Assembly (NCBI RefSeq): GCF_900101875.1
Contig: NZ_FNAI01000002.1
Span: 620,001 to 684,000, forward strand
Direction: 5' to 3'
Length of the DNA stretch: 64,000 nt
DNA from: Mucilaginibacter pineti
Lineage (GTDB): Bacteria; Bacteroidota; Bacteroidia; Sphingobacteriales; Sphingobacteriaceae
A program made the translations under genes and the position numbers. The notes beneath the pieces are model-generated. The model did no database searches. It saw only the letters and a program-made list of their open reading frames with translations, and had not been told where the DNA came from. This document shows positions 53,994 through 62,676 of the stretch, one piece after another. Position 1 is the stretch's first letter. The number at the start of each line of letters is the position of its first letter.

Positions 53994-56900
53994 TTATTCT
54001 ATTAAAACCATGCCCGCCCAGTTATAAGGCGGGTTATTTTTCCTGATGCCAAGCTGTGCCGATTTAAATGCCTGATAAATAGATGTGCCATTGCTTAACT
54101 TTTGTGGATAAAATGATTTGGTTAGCTGTATGGTTTCGGGCAGGGGTAAACTCCATAAGCTTAGTAGCATATTTTGTACACCGGCCAGCTTAAAGCCCCG
54201 TTGTAAACCAAAAACACCCTCGGCCCCTTTAATATCGCCAAGCGCCGTTTCACAGGCAGCAAGCACCACCAGTTCGGTATTGCTTAAATCAAGGCCGGCA
54301 ATTTCATAGGCTGTAACTATACCGTCTTCTTTACCCTCAATGGGTGCGCTACCGCTCCAAACCCGGTTTGCATTGGCCATGATTATACCACTCCTGAACA
54401 TCGGGTTATCGGCAACCGTTGATTGCGTTTCGGCAGAATCCTGAATGGTATTATCCGCCGACTTTGCAAAGCCGTGCGTAGCTATGTATAACAACCGCGG
54501 CGATTTACCGCTCAGTTGCTTCAGGCTTTCTTCTGTAGCGTTGAGGCCTGTAATAAGCCGTGTACTTTCTTTTTCTGATTTATACAGATCATTTAGTGAA
54601 TTAACCTCGTCAAGGGTGCCGGGTAAAGCAGGCCAAAAGCTTCCTGAACCTTCTTTTACACCGTAATTTATAGCTGCGTATAGCACGGCAGTTGGCTTAT
54701 TATAGGTTGAGGTAGACTTCTTTTGCTCGGCAAGTTGTCTTATGCTGTTAAACTGTCGTATTTCATATTTATCAATAAAATAATTATCCTTATCGGCCGG
54801 CAATGCATTAAAGTTTATACGGCAAAGCAAGCCCGTTGGGGCAATTACAATTTTGTTGCTCCCATTTAAAAACGGCCTAATGGGGCCCCATACTAACTTA
54901 TACAACTCGTCGCTTTTTCTGCCGGTTATTTTATTACTGCCCGGGGTTAGTCCATCACCATAAAACGAGGTTATAAATTGCTTCGATGAGGTTTTTGCCG
55001 CCGATAATAGCACCGTTAATTTTCTTTCTTCGCAAAGCGGAACAAACCGGGGAGTCGCCGCACCTGGGGCGATAACGAATGCGCCGTACCAGGTAGAATC
55101 CGTCCATCTTTTACGGTAATATTTAAAGCGTACAAACTCAATGGCAACTTCATCGGTGGTTAATTTATTCTGGATCTGTTTGAAATCGATTCTGTTGTTT
55201 TGACGGTAACTGGCAAATGAGCCCGATAGCTGGTTAATTTGTTTTTCCTGTTCATTGGCAATACTGCCCAGGCTATCAATAATATGACTTACCCTTGCCG
55301 ATGCAGGCCTGCTGTACTGCCATGCAATAGCCGACCGGTTACTGCGCCAATCGCGAAGCAGACGCTGTAATTGTGGGTTGCCGTTTTTGCGAATACTTTC
55401 AAACAGCTTTTGCTCATCATTTAAAACAAGGCCCTTTAGTTGTAACTGCTGATTGTAGGTTTGCCGCACAAACTCGGCAGACGGATCACGATCTGTAAGC
55501 AGGAGGGAGGCGGAGAGATCAAACGCGGAGATCTGATTGTTGAGCAACGCCATTTTTTCCTGCTCACTTAAAAAGCCAAAGTTATCTGTTATGCTGTTCA
55601 TAACTGGGGCCATTATCTCGGTAAAATACTGTTCGGCTAAATGAAAGCGGTTGGTGCTTTCATATAGTTGGGCAAGTTCAATTACCCGGCCCATATGTTC
55701 GGGGTATTTTTCGGCCAGTGTTTTTTTATCATACGCCAATGCCTGTTTCAAAACATCTTCGGCGCCTGTATAATTTCCTCGTAACCTATACAGCTGCCCC
55801 AGTTTTTGCAGTGCGCCCAAATAGTGCTGCGACCTTATCATTTTATCATAAGGCGGTTGTTTGGCATATTTTATAATTTTTTGATATTGTGCCTCGGCTT
55901 GCGTAGGTTTTCCCATGGCGATATAGGCTTCGGCCAGGCAATTAATTAAAAGCGGGTTGGTTGAACCCGCAAACTTTTTACATGCCTCTGTAATATCATC
56001 AACTAAAGTATCATAATCTGCAGTTCGGTTGGTTTCTTTATAAAGTTGTGCTAAAAGTACTTTATTCTGGATGTAAAAAATATCTACTCCCCCTTGTCTT
56101 TCGTTTACATTAACCAATTGTTTCATGTTTTCTGATAGCAGCTTAGGTTGGCCCATTTTATCCAAAGCCTGGGATAGCTGTGGGGTCATTATCGACTTGA
56201 TTATGTCTACATTCGGGTCAACGGCATTGGGTTCCCTATCGTCAACCGCTATAGCTTGTACCATGAGGGCCTCGGCACCTGCGTAGTTCTTCTTTTTTTT
56301 ATATATGGAAAACAGTCTTTGTACTTCATCCCATGACGCGCTAAGGTCAATTCCATTTCGGTAACCGTCAAACGTTACCAATCCTTGTCTTAACAAATCA
56401 AGATCGGCAGCAGCTGGCGGCGTATTGCTGGGGGGATTATCCATAGAACGTATATACGTCTTTATCATTGCATTGAGCATATTGACACCCATAGCATTAC
56501 TATCAGCTCCAGCCTTTTGCTTTGAAAATTCCTCCCATTGTTCTTCTAATTGCCGTTCCTGTTCTGCGTTATCTGGTTTGGTTTCGGCCATCTCTTTAAG
56601 AAGGTTCTCTATAAGAACGTTTGACCCCGGTGCCGCTTTCTCTCCTTTTTTTTTCGCTTTACTATTTGCTGTCAAGCTTTTTTTTAAATCTTCCCTATAA
56701 TAGGAAGCACTCATTTTATACATATTGCGCATGTAGGTCTTATACTGTTCCTTTTTACTGTAGTGTTTGGCGGTGCCGTATTCAGAAAAAACCAACTCTT
56801 CCAGCAATTTTTCGGCACCTTCATCATTGCCCATTTTTTCATATAATTTCGCAAGCTGGAATAAAAAAGTCAGGTGCATGTGAATGTTTTCCAAACCCCT

Positions 56901-57239
56901 ATCCCCGGCTAAAGCTCGTTTTAACAATAATTCCGATTTTGAAAAGTTGCCTACAAGTTCATACGTCACGGCCAAATTGCCCAATTCGTGTAGGTAATTC
57001 ACTTTTTTTGTCGAATCTCTGTCGCTAATAGCCTTAAGCGAATCGACCCTTTTTGTAAGGATAGGGATAACTTCGTTGAATTTTCCCTGGTATTGTAATC
57101 TTACGACTTTAAACATGCTACCCAGGGCCCGTAGCTCCGCTTTTTCTTTTGGGTCGAAATCCTGCCCGTTGTTTTGTGCAAACGCGGTATAGCCTGGGCA
57201 TAGCAATAGCATCATTAAAAAAAGCTTTTGGATTTTCAT
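53994..57239 (-). CDS. Exported TPR-CHAT protein (caspase-like protease fold)
   Basis: This 1081-residue protein has a signal peptide ending AFAQ and a long TPR array (about 45-560, e.g. NLAVTYELVGNFSKSELLLKR and LGQLYRLRGNYTGAEDVLKQ). A helical linker leads to a C-terminal CHAT domain (about 760-1081) with the likely catalytic dyad His922 in YIATHGFA and Cys996 in VLAACETALGDIKGAEG. CHAT is related to caspases and separases. Being exported, it acts outside the cytoplasm, unlike CHAT proteases of CRISPR systems. It is 35 bp downstream of the TPR kinase gene and probably co-transcribed with it. The target is unknown. Confidence 0.9.
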   Translation of the reverse strand: MKIQKLFLMMLLLCPGYTAFAQNNGQDFDPKEKAELRALGSMFKVVRLQYQGKFNEVIPILTKRVDSLKAISDRDSTKKVNYLHELGNLAVTYELVGNFSKSELLLKRALAGDRGLENIHMHLTFLFQLAKLYEKMGNDEGAEKLLEELVFSEYGTAKHYSKKEQYKTYMRNMYKMSASYYREDLKKSLTANSKAKKKGEKAAPGSNVLIENLLKEMAETKPDNAEQERQLEEQWEEFSKQKAGADSNAMGVNMLNAMIKTYIRSMDNPPSNTPPAAADLDLLRQGLVTFDGYRNGIDLSASWDEVQRLFSIYKKKKNYAGAEALMVQAIAVDDREPNAVDPNVDIIKSIMTPQLSQALDKMGQPKLLSENMKQLVNVNERQGGVDIFYIQNKVLLAQLYKETNRTADYDTLVDDITEACKKFAGSTNPLLINCLAEAYIAMGKPTQAEAQYQKIIKYAKQPPYDKMIRSQHYLGALQKLGQLYRLRGNYTGAEDVLKQALAYDKKTLAEKYPEHMGRVIELAQLYESTNRFHLAEQYFTEIMAPVMNSITDNFGFLSEQEKMALLNNQISAFDLSASLLLTDRDPSAEFVRQTYNQQLQLKGLVLNDEQKLFESIRKNGNPQLQRLLRDWRSNRSAIAWQYSRPASARVSHIIDSLGSIANEQEKQINQLSGSFASYRQNNRIDFKQIQNKLTTDEVAIEFVRFKYYRKRWTDSTWYGAFVIAPGAATPRFVPLCEERKLTVLLSAAKTSSKQFITSFYGDGLTPGSNKITGRKSDELYKLVWGPIRPFLNGSNKIVIAPTGLLCRINFNALPADKDNYFIDKYEIRQFNSIRQLAEQKKSTSTYNKPTAVLYAAINYGVKEGSGSFWPALPGTLDEVNSLNDLYKSEKESTRLITGLNATEESLKQLSGKSPRLLYIATHGFAKSADNTIQDSAETQSTVADNPMFRSGIIMANANRVWSGSAPIEGKEDGIVTAYEIAGLDLSNTELVVLAACETALGDIKGAEGVFGLQRGFKLAGVQNMLLSLWSLPLPETIQLTKSFYPQKLSNGTSIYQAFKSAQLGIRKNNPPYNWAGMVLIE

Positions 57240-57274
57240 GGTGTTAATTGATGGATAGGGGGGGATTACTGCTA

Positions 57275-58201
57275 TTAAATATTTATTTCAAATTTGTAAG
57301 AGGTGCCATTACCACTGCTAACATTCATTTGCGCGCCAAGCTGCCTTGTCATTAAATTTACCAGTTTAAGGCCAAATGATACCTCATCTTTTTTGTGAAC
57401 GTGCGGTATTCCTTTGCCGTTGTCATACAGACTGAGTAATATTTTTGATTTTCCCGATTTTTGTATCCCCAGATAAATTTCGCCGGGCTTATCGTCAAAG
57501 GCATATTTAAAGGCGTTTGTTGCCAGCTCATTTACTATAAGGCCAATAGCCACAGCCTTATCTGCCTCCAACATCAGCGGACTTATCTCTATTTTAAGCT
57601 CAACGTTTTTTGCCTTATCGCCGCCAAAAGATGCCTTTACATGATGTAGTAATTTGGTTAAATACTCCTCCATTTCTATTTGTGTGGTGCTATGGTCATG
57701 ATACAGCTTATGATGGATAAGGTTCATGGAAGTGAGCCTTGTTTCATTCTCACGCAGCGCGGCTTTTGATTGTTCGTCGCTAAGGCTTTCAATTTGCATG
57801 GTGAATAACCCACTCAGGATCTGTAAGTTATTTTTTACCCTATGGTGTAAATCCTTCATCAGCGTTTGAATACGCTGGTTAGCCTTGTTCTTAATACGAA
57901 AGCTATTATAAGCTATTACAAAAAACATAAACAACAATACCGCAGCTATGATCAGCACTATGATAGATAGCTTTTGCTGCTTAACTATTTTATTTTGCAG
58001 CGTGTTTTGACGATTAAGCGCGGCAATGTTATTCTCCTTTTGCGTGGTTTGGTATTTTATCTCCAGCTCAGAAATGGCCCTGCTTTTTTCAATGCTGAAT
58101 AAGCTGTCCTTAAGGGCGCCTTTCTTATTATCATACAGCAGCGCGTTTTTATAATCATTAATTTGAGTGAAGATGCTAAACTTTACAGCGTAGGCGTTCA
58201 T
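57275..58201 (-). CDS. TPR sensor histidine kinase, C-terminal half (split by frameshift)
   Basis: This half of about 308 residues covers a coiled coil, one membrane helix (LSIIVLIIAAVLLFMFFVIAY), a HisKA_2 domain with the phospho-His in KDLHHRVKNNLQILSG, and an ATPase domain (NELATNAFKYAF, DNGKGIP, SFGLKLVNLM). As annotated it would begin with MNAYAVKFSIF, a TPR helix, and would lack a signal peptide. Reading upstream in the same frame continues TPR-like sequence (KYKPALTTVNLTENAARQLK) to an A7 run at 58274-58280, where the upstream frame breaks. One extra A restores a single 663-residue kinase. Confidence 0.85.
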   Translation of the reverse strand: MNAYAVKFSIFTQINDYKNALLYDNKKGALKDSLFSIEKSRAISELEIKYQTTQKENNIAALNRQNTLQNKIVKQQKLSIIVLIIAAVLLFMFFVIAYNSFRIKNKANQRIQTLMKDLHHRVKNNLQILSGLFTMQIESLSDEQSKAALRENETRLTSMNLIHHKLYHDHSTTQIEMEEYLTKLLHHVKASFGGDKAKNVELKIEISPLMLEADKAVAIGLIVNELATNAFKYAFDDKPGEIYLGIQKSGKSKILLSLYDNGKGIPHVHKKDEVSFGLKLVNLMTRQLGAQMNVSSGNGTSYKFEINI

Positions 58202-58257
58202 CAATAATTCGGGCAGTTTTAATTGGCGGGCAGCGTTCTCGGTAAGGTTAACAGTTG

Positions 58258-59265
58258 TTAGGGCCGGCTTGTATTTTTTTGTGCCAGGTAAATGTTGGCC
58301 AAATCTAAATTACCGCGGGCTGCATCCTCCTTCATGTTATAGTTAGCAGCAATTTTTAACGACCGGGCAATGTAGGCTTCGGCCTTTTTTAAATTGCCTT
58401 TCATTTTTAACGAGTTGCCCAGGTTTTGCAGCGTGAGCACCAGTATGCTGGAGTCTTTTTCATTACGGCGCATGGCCAGGCATTTTGAAAGATAGTATAT
58501 GGCCGAGTCGGGCTGGTTATCCTGCGTAAAAGCAAATCCCAGGTTGTTTAATGATTGCGCCGTTAAAACTTTATCGCCAATTTTTTGGCGTAGCGCCAAA
58601 GCTTTACGGTAGTAGTCCTCACTTTTTTTAAACTCGCTGAGCGACGAAAAGCAAGCCCCCATTGAATTGTATGTGGCCGATAGATCCAACGTATCTTTTA
58701 GCTGATGAAAAATATTGGCCGATTGCAGAAAATAGCCATTAGCAGCCTCAAACCGGGAAAGCCTTATTTGGCAAATACCTATATTAACGTAAGTATTGCC
58801 AATTCTTTTTTGCAGCTTATTTTTTTTATAGTACGTAACCGCTTGCTGATAATTGGCAATAGCCCGGTTATAATTATTGTTAACATGGTCAATTGCGCCC
58901 GTTAATACCAAAAAATCGCCGGCAAGAGAATCAATACCATTTGCTTTGGCTACTGATAATCCTTTTTGCGAAAAGATGCGGGCGTTTTTAAAATCCTGAA
59001 TGCCCCAATAAAAAAAAGTAATAGTGTTAATACAGGCGAGTTGTTGCCGGGGAAGTTGCTCTTTTGCGGCCAGCAGGTATGCCTCTTGCGCAAATGCTAT
59101 CCCCTGCTGCGGGTTGTGTTTATAGGCATCCGAAGCTTTTTTTTGTAACGAATCAATCCGCACGCTTGCGTTTTGCGCTACGGCCTTGGGTATAAAACAC
59201 AGTAAAAATAACAATAAACATCCGAATGAATTAATTAAGGTGCCGGGTTTGCGGGGGATAGTCAT
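58258..59265 (-). CDS. TPR sensor histidine kinase, N-terminal half (split by frameshift)
   Basis: This half of 335 residues has a signal peptide ending AVAQ and six to seven TPR motifs (e.g. YVNIGICQIRLSRFEAANGY, SLNNLGFAFTQDNQPDSAIY). Its last residues, NIYLAQKNTSRP, diverge from the TPR pattern immediately after an A7 run. It is the periplasmic sensor part of the kinase encoded by 57275-58201. The break may be a real mutation, a sequencing error in the homopolymer, or slippage-based expression. Confidence 0.85.
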   Translation of the reverse strand: MTIPRKPGTLINSFGCLLLFLLCFIPKAVAQNASVRIDSLQKKASDAYKHNPQQGIAFAQEAYLLAAKEQLPRQQLACINTITFFYWGIQDFKNARIFSQKGLSVAKANGIDSLAGDFLVLTGAIDHVNNNYNRAIANYQQAVTYYKKNKLQKRIGNTYVNIGICQIRLSRFEAANGYFLQSANIFHQLKDTLDLSATYNSMGACFSSLSEFKKSEDYYRKALALRQKIGDKVLTAQSLNNLGFAFTQDNQPDSAIYYLSKCLAMRRNEKDSSILVLTLQNLGNSLKMKGNLKKAEAYIARSLKIAANYNMKEDAARGNLDLANIYLAQKNTSRP

Positions 59266-59311
59266 ATTTGCCTTTAATGTACTTATTATTAGTAACGTTA
59301 TCCAAATAAAA

Positions 59312-59339
59312 AGGCTGTAAACCTTTCAATTTACAGCCT
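59312..59339 (-). terminator. Terminator of the small lipoprotein gene
   Basis: AGGCTGTAAA (59312-59321) and TTTACAGCCT (59330-59339) flank an 8-nt loop. On the minus strand the stem is followed by TTTTTATTTGG. It lies 14 bp after the stop of the small lipoprotein. Confidence 0.82.
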
Positions 59340-59353
59340 GTGATGTGTTTTTA

Positions 59354-59530
59354 TTATGGCTTAGTTGGCGGCGGCGGGGGAGGGGGCAATTGGGGAGGCA
59401 ATTCGGGCCCGCCATCCATTATTTTTTGTGTTTTTTGTGCCGCTGGTTTAACATCATCTTTTGTACAACTTGCAAATACTGTTACTGCATACATAGCTAT
59501 TATAGCCATGCCTAATTTTACTGGTTTCAT
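59354..59530 (-). CDS. Small proline-rich lipoprotein
   Basis: This 58-residue protein begins MKPVKLGMAIIAMYAVTVF and has lipobox FASC (Cys22) followed by TKDD, then a short linker and a proline-rich end (ELPPQLPPPPPPPTKP). The intact lipoprotein signal, an own terminator 14 bp downstream and an own upstream regulatory region argue that it is real. CTKDD resembles surface-export lipoprotein starts of Bacteroidota. It may serve as a small wall- or surface-exposed tether. Family unknown. Confidence 0.72.
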   Translation of the reverse strand: MKPVKLGMAIIAMYAVTVFASCTKDDVKPAAQKTQKIMDGGPELPPQLPPPPPPPTKP

Positions 59531-59912
59531 AGTAATTCCTTTTAGCTTTTAGGTAAAAAGGAGAGCAGAGGTCTTTTCGGGAATAAGGGCGCTGTCTACC
59601 CTGCTATGTCCACCCGAACCCTGAAAAGACCTTAAGAACGATACAATCTTCGCGCTGACTGTGATGGTAAAATTAGGGCGCTGTAAATGAAACAGATACA
59701 GGCGTAGTGCGAACGCACTGCAAAAAAATGCGTACGCATTTTATATTTGTAATTGATTATGAGTTAGTTATGTTGGTATTTGAAATCTGCATCTGCTGGC
59801 AAATAAAAACGCTTTATAATGAGAGTTATAAAGTGGTTAAAAAAACGCGTAAAAATGGATTAACCCGTAGGGACAGCTTTGGCAAGCGTTGGGGTCAGAG
59901 AAAAGTATCTGG
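59531..59912. promoter_or_regulatory. Regulatory spacer: tandem palindromes and an inverted repeat
   Basis: No supported gene lies in these 382 bp. Two related palindromes, AGTGCG-AA-CGCACT (59706-59719) and AAAATGCGTACGCATTTT (59725-59742), share TGCGNNCGCA with centres exactly 21 bp apart, two helical turns. Nearer the lipoprotein gene, AGGTCTTTTC (59569-59578) and GAAAAGACCT (59623-59632) could form a long leader hairpin. Confidence 0.6.
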
Positions 59913-60644
59913 TTATTTTTTATTAAGGTACTGTAGGATAGCCTGGGGTTCAACAGGTTTTACATCATTTGTTCCGGGTTCAATTTGGGCAAAATAAGCA
60001 GTGCCGGGTTTGCCTTCTTTTACGTATTTTATTTTTACCCAGGGCGCATCATCACCAAACATAGCATGTGTAGCTACTTTTGTTAAAAATTCGGGTTTTA
60101 TAAATAAACTCGTCTCGTCGCCTTCGAAAATAAAATCGCCATTGGCGTAAAAACGAATGATACCGTTATCGGGGTTTCTCAAAATAGCAAACCGGCCAAA
60201 TGGGGCGGATGTGTACAAAACCGGGATGCTTACCGGTTCGGCTATGGTAACAATTGGGCCTTGGTCGTCCGCCGGTCGTTCTTGTTTTGTGGGTTTAACT
60301 ACGCTGTCGAATTTTTTGTTAAATGACTTATAATCTTTTACCCCTATGTACATAAAAAGCGGGGTGATCTTGTGTTCAAATCCAATGATCATTTCCGGGC
60401 TTTTATCAACGAATTTTAATATACGGTTATAACTGTCGCGCAGGTAATTCTGGTAGTCGATCCAATCATTTGCAATTAAACTTGCGGCAATCTGTTCATT
60501 AGCCTGCAATTTATCCATCAATTCAAAAGCCCACTTGCTTTTCTTGATCTTCCCATCATTCGGCAACCCGGCTTTCTCAAAACTTTTTTTAAAAAGTGTG
60601 TAAGCGGCCAAAGCAGAAAGCGGAATATTGATGGTTTTTTTCAT
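59913..60644 (-). CDS. Unknown 243-residue protein
   Basis: I do not recognise this protein. It starts MKKTINIPLSALAAYTLFKK without a clear signal peptide. The N-terminal 120 residues are helical and charged, and the C-terminal part is beta-rich (FGRFAILRNPDNGIIRFYAN, GTAYFAQIEPGTNDV). A Pro-rich hinge lies near 118-130. Its ATG is 12 bp from the divergent ATG at 60657, so each gene's promoter must overlap the other's coding sequence or lie further away. Confidence 0.65.
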   Translation of the reverse strand: MKKTINIPLSALAAYTLFKKSFEKAGLPNDGKIKKSKWAFELMDKLQANEQIAASLIANDWIDYQNYLRDSYNRILKFVDKSPEMIIGFEHKITPLFMYIGVKDYKSFNKKFDSVVKPTKQERPADDQGPIVTIAEPVSIPVLYTSAPFGRFAILRNPDNGIIRFYANGDFIFEGDETSLFIKPEFLTKVATHAMFGDDAPWVKIKYVKEGKPGTAYFAQIEPGTNDVKPVEPQAILQYLNKK

Positions 60645-60656
60645 ATTTTTAAGCGG

Positions 60657-61610
60657 ATGACAACTAAGATTTTAAAGTTAGTTTTTTTGGCTCTTTTCAC
60701 GATAGCTATACCCTCATTTGCGCAAAAAAAAATTGATGCCGATAGCCTGGTAATAAGCAGGTATAACAAATGGCTCAAAACATTTCAGTTAGATCAGTTG
60801 GTTAGCGCCGCAGAATTTAAAACGGTTAAGTCATGGCCAGCCAACGAAGATGACTCCACCAAAAAAGCAAACGGAACAATTGCAAAGATGCTGGTGTTAA
60901 AACCCGCGGACAAATATTCTGACGCGCAAGATTTGGCAACCGCCTGGAACTACGTAAGCGAAGGCTTGAAAAATAAAGGAATAAATTTGCAGGAGCTGAT
61001 GCTAACCAAACTGGCAAGCTATGCCGAACTGCCGCTTAGCCGGGTAAAAATAATTGAGCATACCGATACCCTTGGTGTTTTTTCACTGAACATTTATTTC
61101 GATGGGAAAATTAAAAACAACAATAAGATAAATGTGATCATGGGTGGCGAGTTAACCATCGACTATGATTTTGATGCATCGCCAATAAACTCGATATTAA
61201 GTAACAGTTATAGTTTAAAGCGGCCGGTTGCCGGGCTTAGCAAATACCTACCCATATTTAACACCTATTTTAAACAGTATAAACATAAAAACGACGCCAA
61301 TATTGATGTAAGAACAATGAATAGCGGCAACCATATTTTAGAGTTTAAAATAATTAATGTGGTTGGCCAGATAACCGGCAATTACAATGAAATTATTAAA
61401 ATTACCATAACTAAGGATAGCGATGATAGGGGTGGAACAAAAATTGGCTACTCGGCTACTGTTTTATATGCCGGGGGGGTATTCCGCGCACCGGATAATG
61501 AAGGCGATTATACTGATGCAGCCAATGAGCCCTCGCTTAGCGCCGGCTTAAAAAAGTATAATAAACTGTTAGACGATACTTTTAGACAAATATTCCATGC
61601 CGGTTTTTAA
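60657..61610 (+). CDS. Unknown exported protein, 317 residues
   Basis: The signal peptide ends IPSFAQ. The mature protein has a helical first third and a beta-rich rest (LGVFSLNIYFDGKIKN, INVIMGGELTIDYDFD), ending DDTFRQIFHAGF. There is no recognisable domain or cysteine pair. It overlaps the following membrane-protein gene by 14 bp, so the two are co-expressed. Likely periplasmic. Confidence 0.68.
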   Translation: MTTKILKLVFLALFTIAIPSFAQKKIDADSLVISRYNKWLKTFQLDQLVSAAEFKTVKSWPANEDDSTKKANGTIAKMLVLKPADKYSDAQDLATAWNYVSEGLKNKGINLQELMLTKLASYAELPLSRVKIIEHTDTLGVFSLNIYFDGKIKNNNKINVIMGGELTIDYDFDASPINSILSNSYSLKRPVAGLSKYLPIFNTYFKQYKHKNDANIDVRTMNSGNHILEFKIINVVGQITGNYNEIIKITITKDSDDRGGTKIGYSATVLYAGGVFRAPDNEGDYTDAANEPSLSAGLKKYNKLLDDTFRQIFHAGF

Positions 61611-62031
61611 CGAAGCATCATTAAAAATCCGGCTTGTTAAAATAGGTTTAACAAGCCGGATAACAATTGTTTTAAGCGTTTTTTTACTTACTAAAATAGG
61701 CGGCTTCAGTCTTACTACGTTTAGGGAGCTTTTATACATAGTGCTGCCGCTTAGCTGTTTGTATATAACCGTTTTTGTACGGTTTATTAAAAGTAACCTT
61801 TATCGTTACCAACAAAAGGGTCAAAAGCTAACCGCCCGTTATATTAACTTTAGCTATTATGGCCTGCTGGCGCTAAACGTTGCTGAAATTTTGCTGATGT
61901 GTGGTGAAGCCTTTTTCAGTATGCCAGATCTTAAAAACTTTTTCCTGTATATCGTATCAATTGAATTTGCCTCGGGCATATTTGCGGGTTTGTATATCGT
62001 TGACTTGTTTAGTAACAAAGGCAACCCGTAA
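61597..62031 (+). CDS. Unknown small membrane protein
   Basis: This 144-residue protein has four likely helices (ITIVLSVFLLTKIGGF, ELLYIVLPLSCLYITVFVRF, YGLLALNVAEILLMCGEAF, LYIVSIEFASGIFAGLYIV). No family is recognised. It overlaps the preceding gene by 14 bp. A hairpin covers its stop codon. Confidence 0.65.
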   Translation: MPVFNEASLKIRLVKIGLTSRITIVLSVFLLTKIGGFSLTTFRELLYIVLPLSCLYITVFVRFIKSNLYRYQQKGQKLTARYINFSYYGLLALNVAEILLMCGEAFFSMPDLKNFFLYIVSIEFASGIFAGLYIVDLFSNKGNP

Positions 62032-62046
62032 CGGACTGCCTTTGTT
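62014..62046. terminator. Terminator between convergent genes
   Basis: AACAAAGGCA (62014-62023) and TGCCTTTGTT (62037-62046) pair perfectly around a 13-nt loop, with TTTT a few bases downstream. It overlaps the end of the gene ending at 62031 and lies next to the stop at 62053. Confidence 0.75.
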
Positions 62047-62052
62047 TAGTTT

Positions 62053-62625
62053 TTAAAGCTTAAAGGCAACACCAATATTCAGGAACGATAAACTTTGATA
62101 GCCCAGTTCGGCATAAATGCCCGTTTTAGGATTAAAAAAGTATTTGCCGCCTGCAAAAGCGCCAAGTCCTATAGCACTGCCCGCGCTGCCGCTGCTGGAG
62201 TAAGGACCTTCTGTTGCGCTTACGTGCACAATAACATATCCCAAACTCGCGCCGCCATAAACGTCAACCCGGTTATCATCAATATCCAGCGCATCGTTTA
62301 AGTGATATGATCCGCGGGCACCAATGTAAAGCGCGCTTTCTTTAAAACTATAGCCCGAACCAAAGTAGCTAAAACTGGCTTTTGAGCTTGCATAGGAGAG
62401 TTGGCCACCCACGCTTATCTCGTCGGTTATGCCCTTTTCGTATGAAATGGTTGGGTTAACCGGCAACGACGATGAATAGCCCGACCCAAAGAAAGGGCTG
62501 CCCAACCCAATACCAATGTTCAATAAGTTATCGCCCTTGTTGTAGACAGCAGTAGTTTGTTGCTGCGCGTACGTGACTGAACTAATTGCACCGAATAATA
62601 ACAATAAAAGGAAACGTTTTTTCAT
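62053..62625 (-). CDS. Small outer-membrane beta-barrel protein
   Basis: This 190-residue protein has a signal peptide ending VTYAQ and about eight amphipathic strands (NIGIGLGSPFFGSGY, ISVGGQLSYASSKASF, YIGARGSYHL, VDVYGGASLGYVIVH, GIYAELGYQSL), ending in the barrel signature NIGVAFKL. It resembles OmpW/OmpA-type porin-like barrels. Role unknown. It is downstream of the CsgG-like gene on the same strand (51-bp gap). Confidence 0.82.
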   Translation of the reverse strand: MKKRFLLLLLFGAISSVTYAQQQTTAVYNKGDNLLNIGIGLGSPFFGSGYSSSLPVNPTISYEKGITDEISVGGQLSYASSKASFSYFGSGYSFKESALYIGARGSYHLNDALDIDDNRVDVYGGASLGYVIVHVSATEGPYSSSGSAGSAIGLGAFAGGKYFFNPKTGIYAELGYQSLSFLNIGVAFKL

Positions 62626-62676
62626 GATTTTAAATAAAGTTTAGGTTGAAATATTTTTTGATCTGCAGGAGATAAC

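Noticed and set aside
53994..57239. CRISPR-associated or defence CHAT protease
   Set aside because: The protein has a signal peptide and no gRAMP or cas neighbours, so a cytoplasmic defence role is unlikely.
59707..59997. 96-codon plus-strand frame starting in the tandem palindromes
   Set aside because: Its repeated MRTHCKK/MRTHF start is just the two operators being translated. It then runs antisense into the gene at 59913-60644 and shows no protein-like features.
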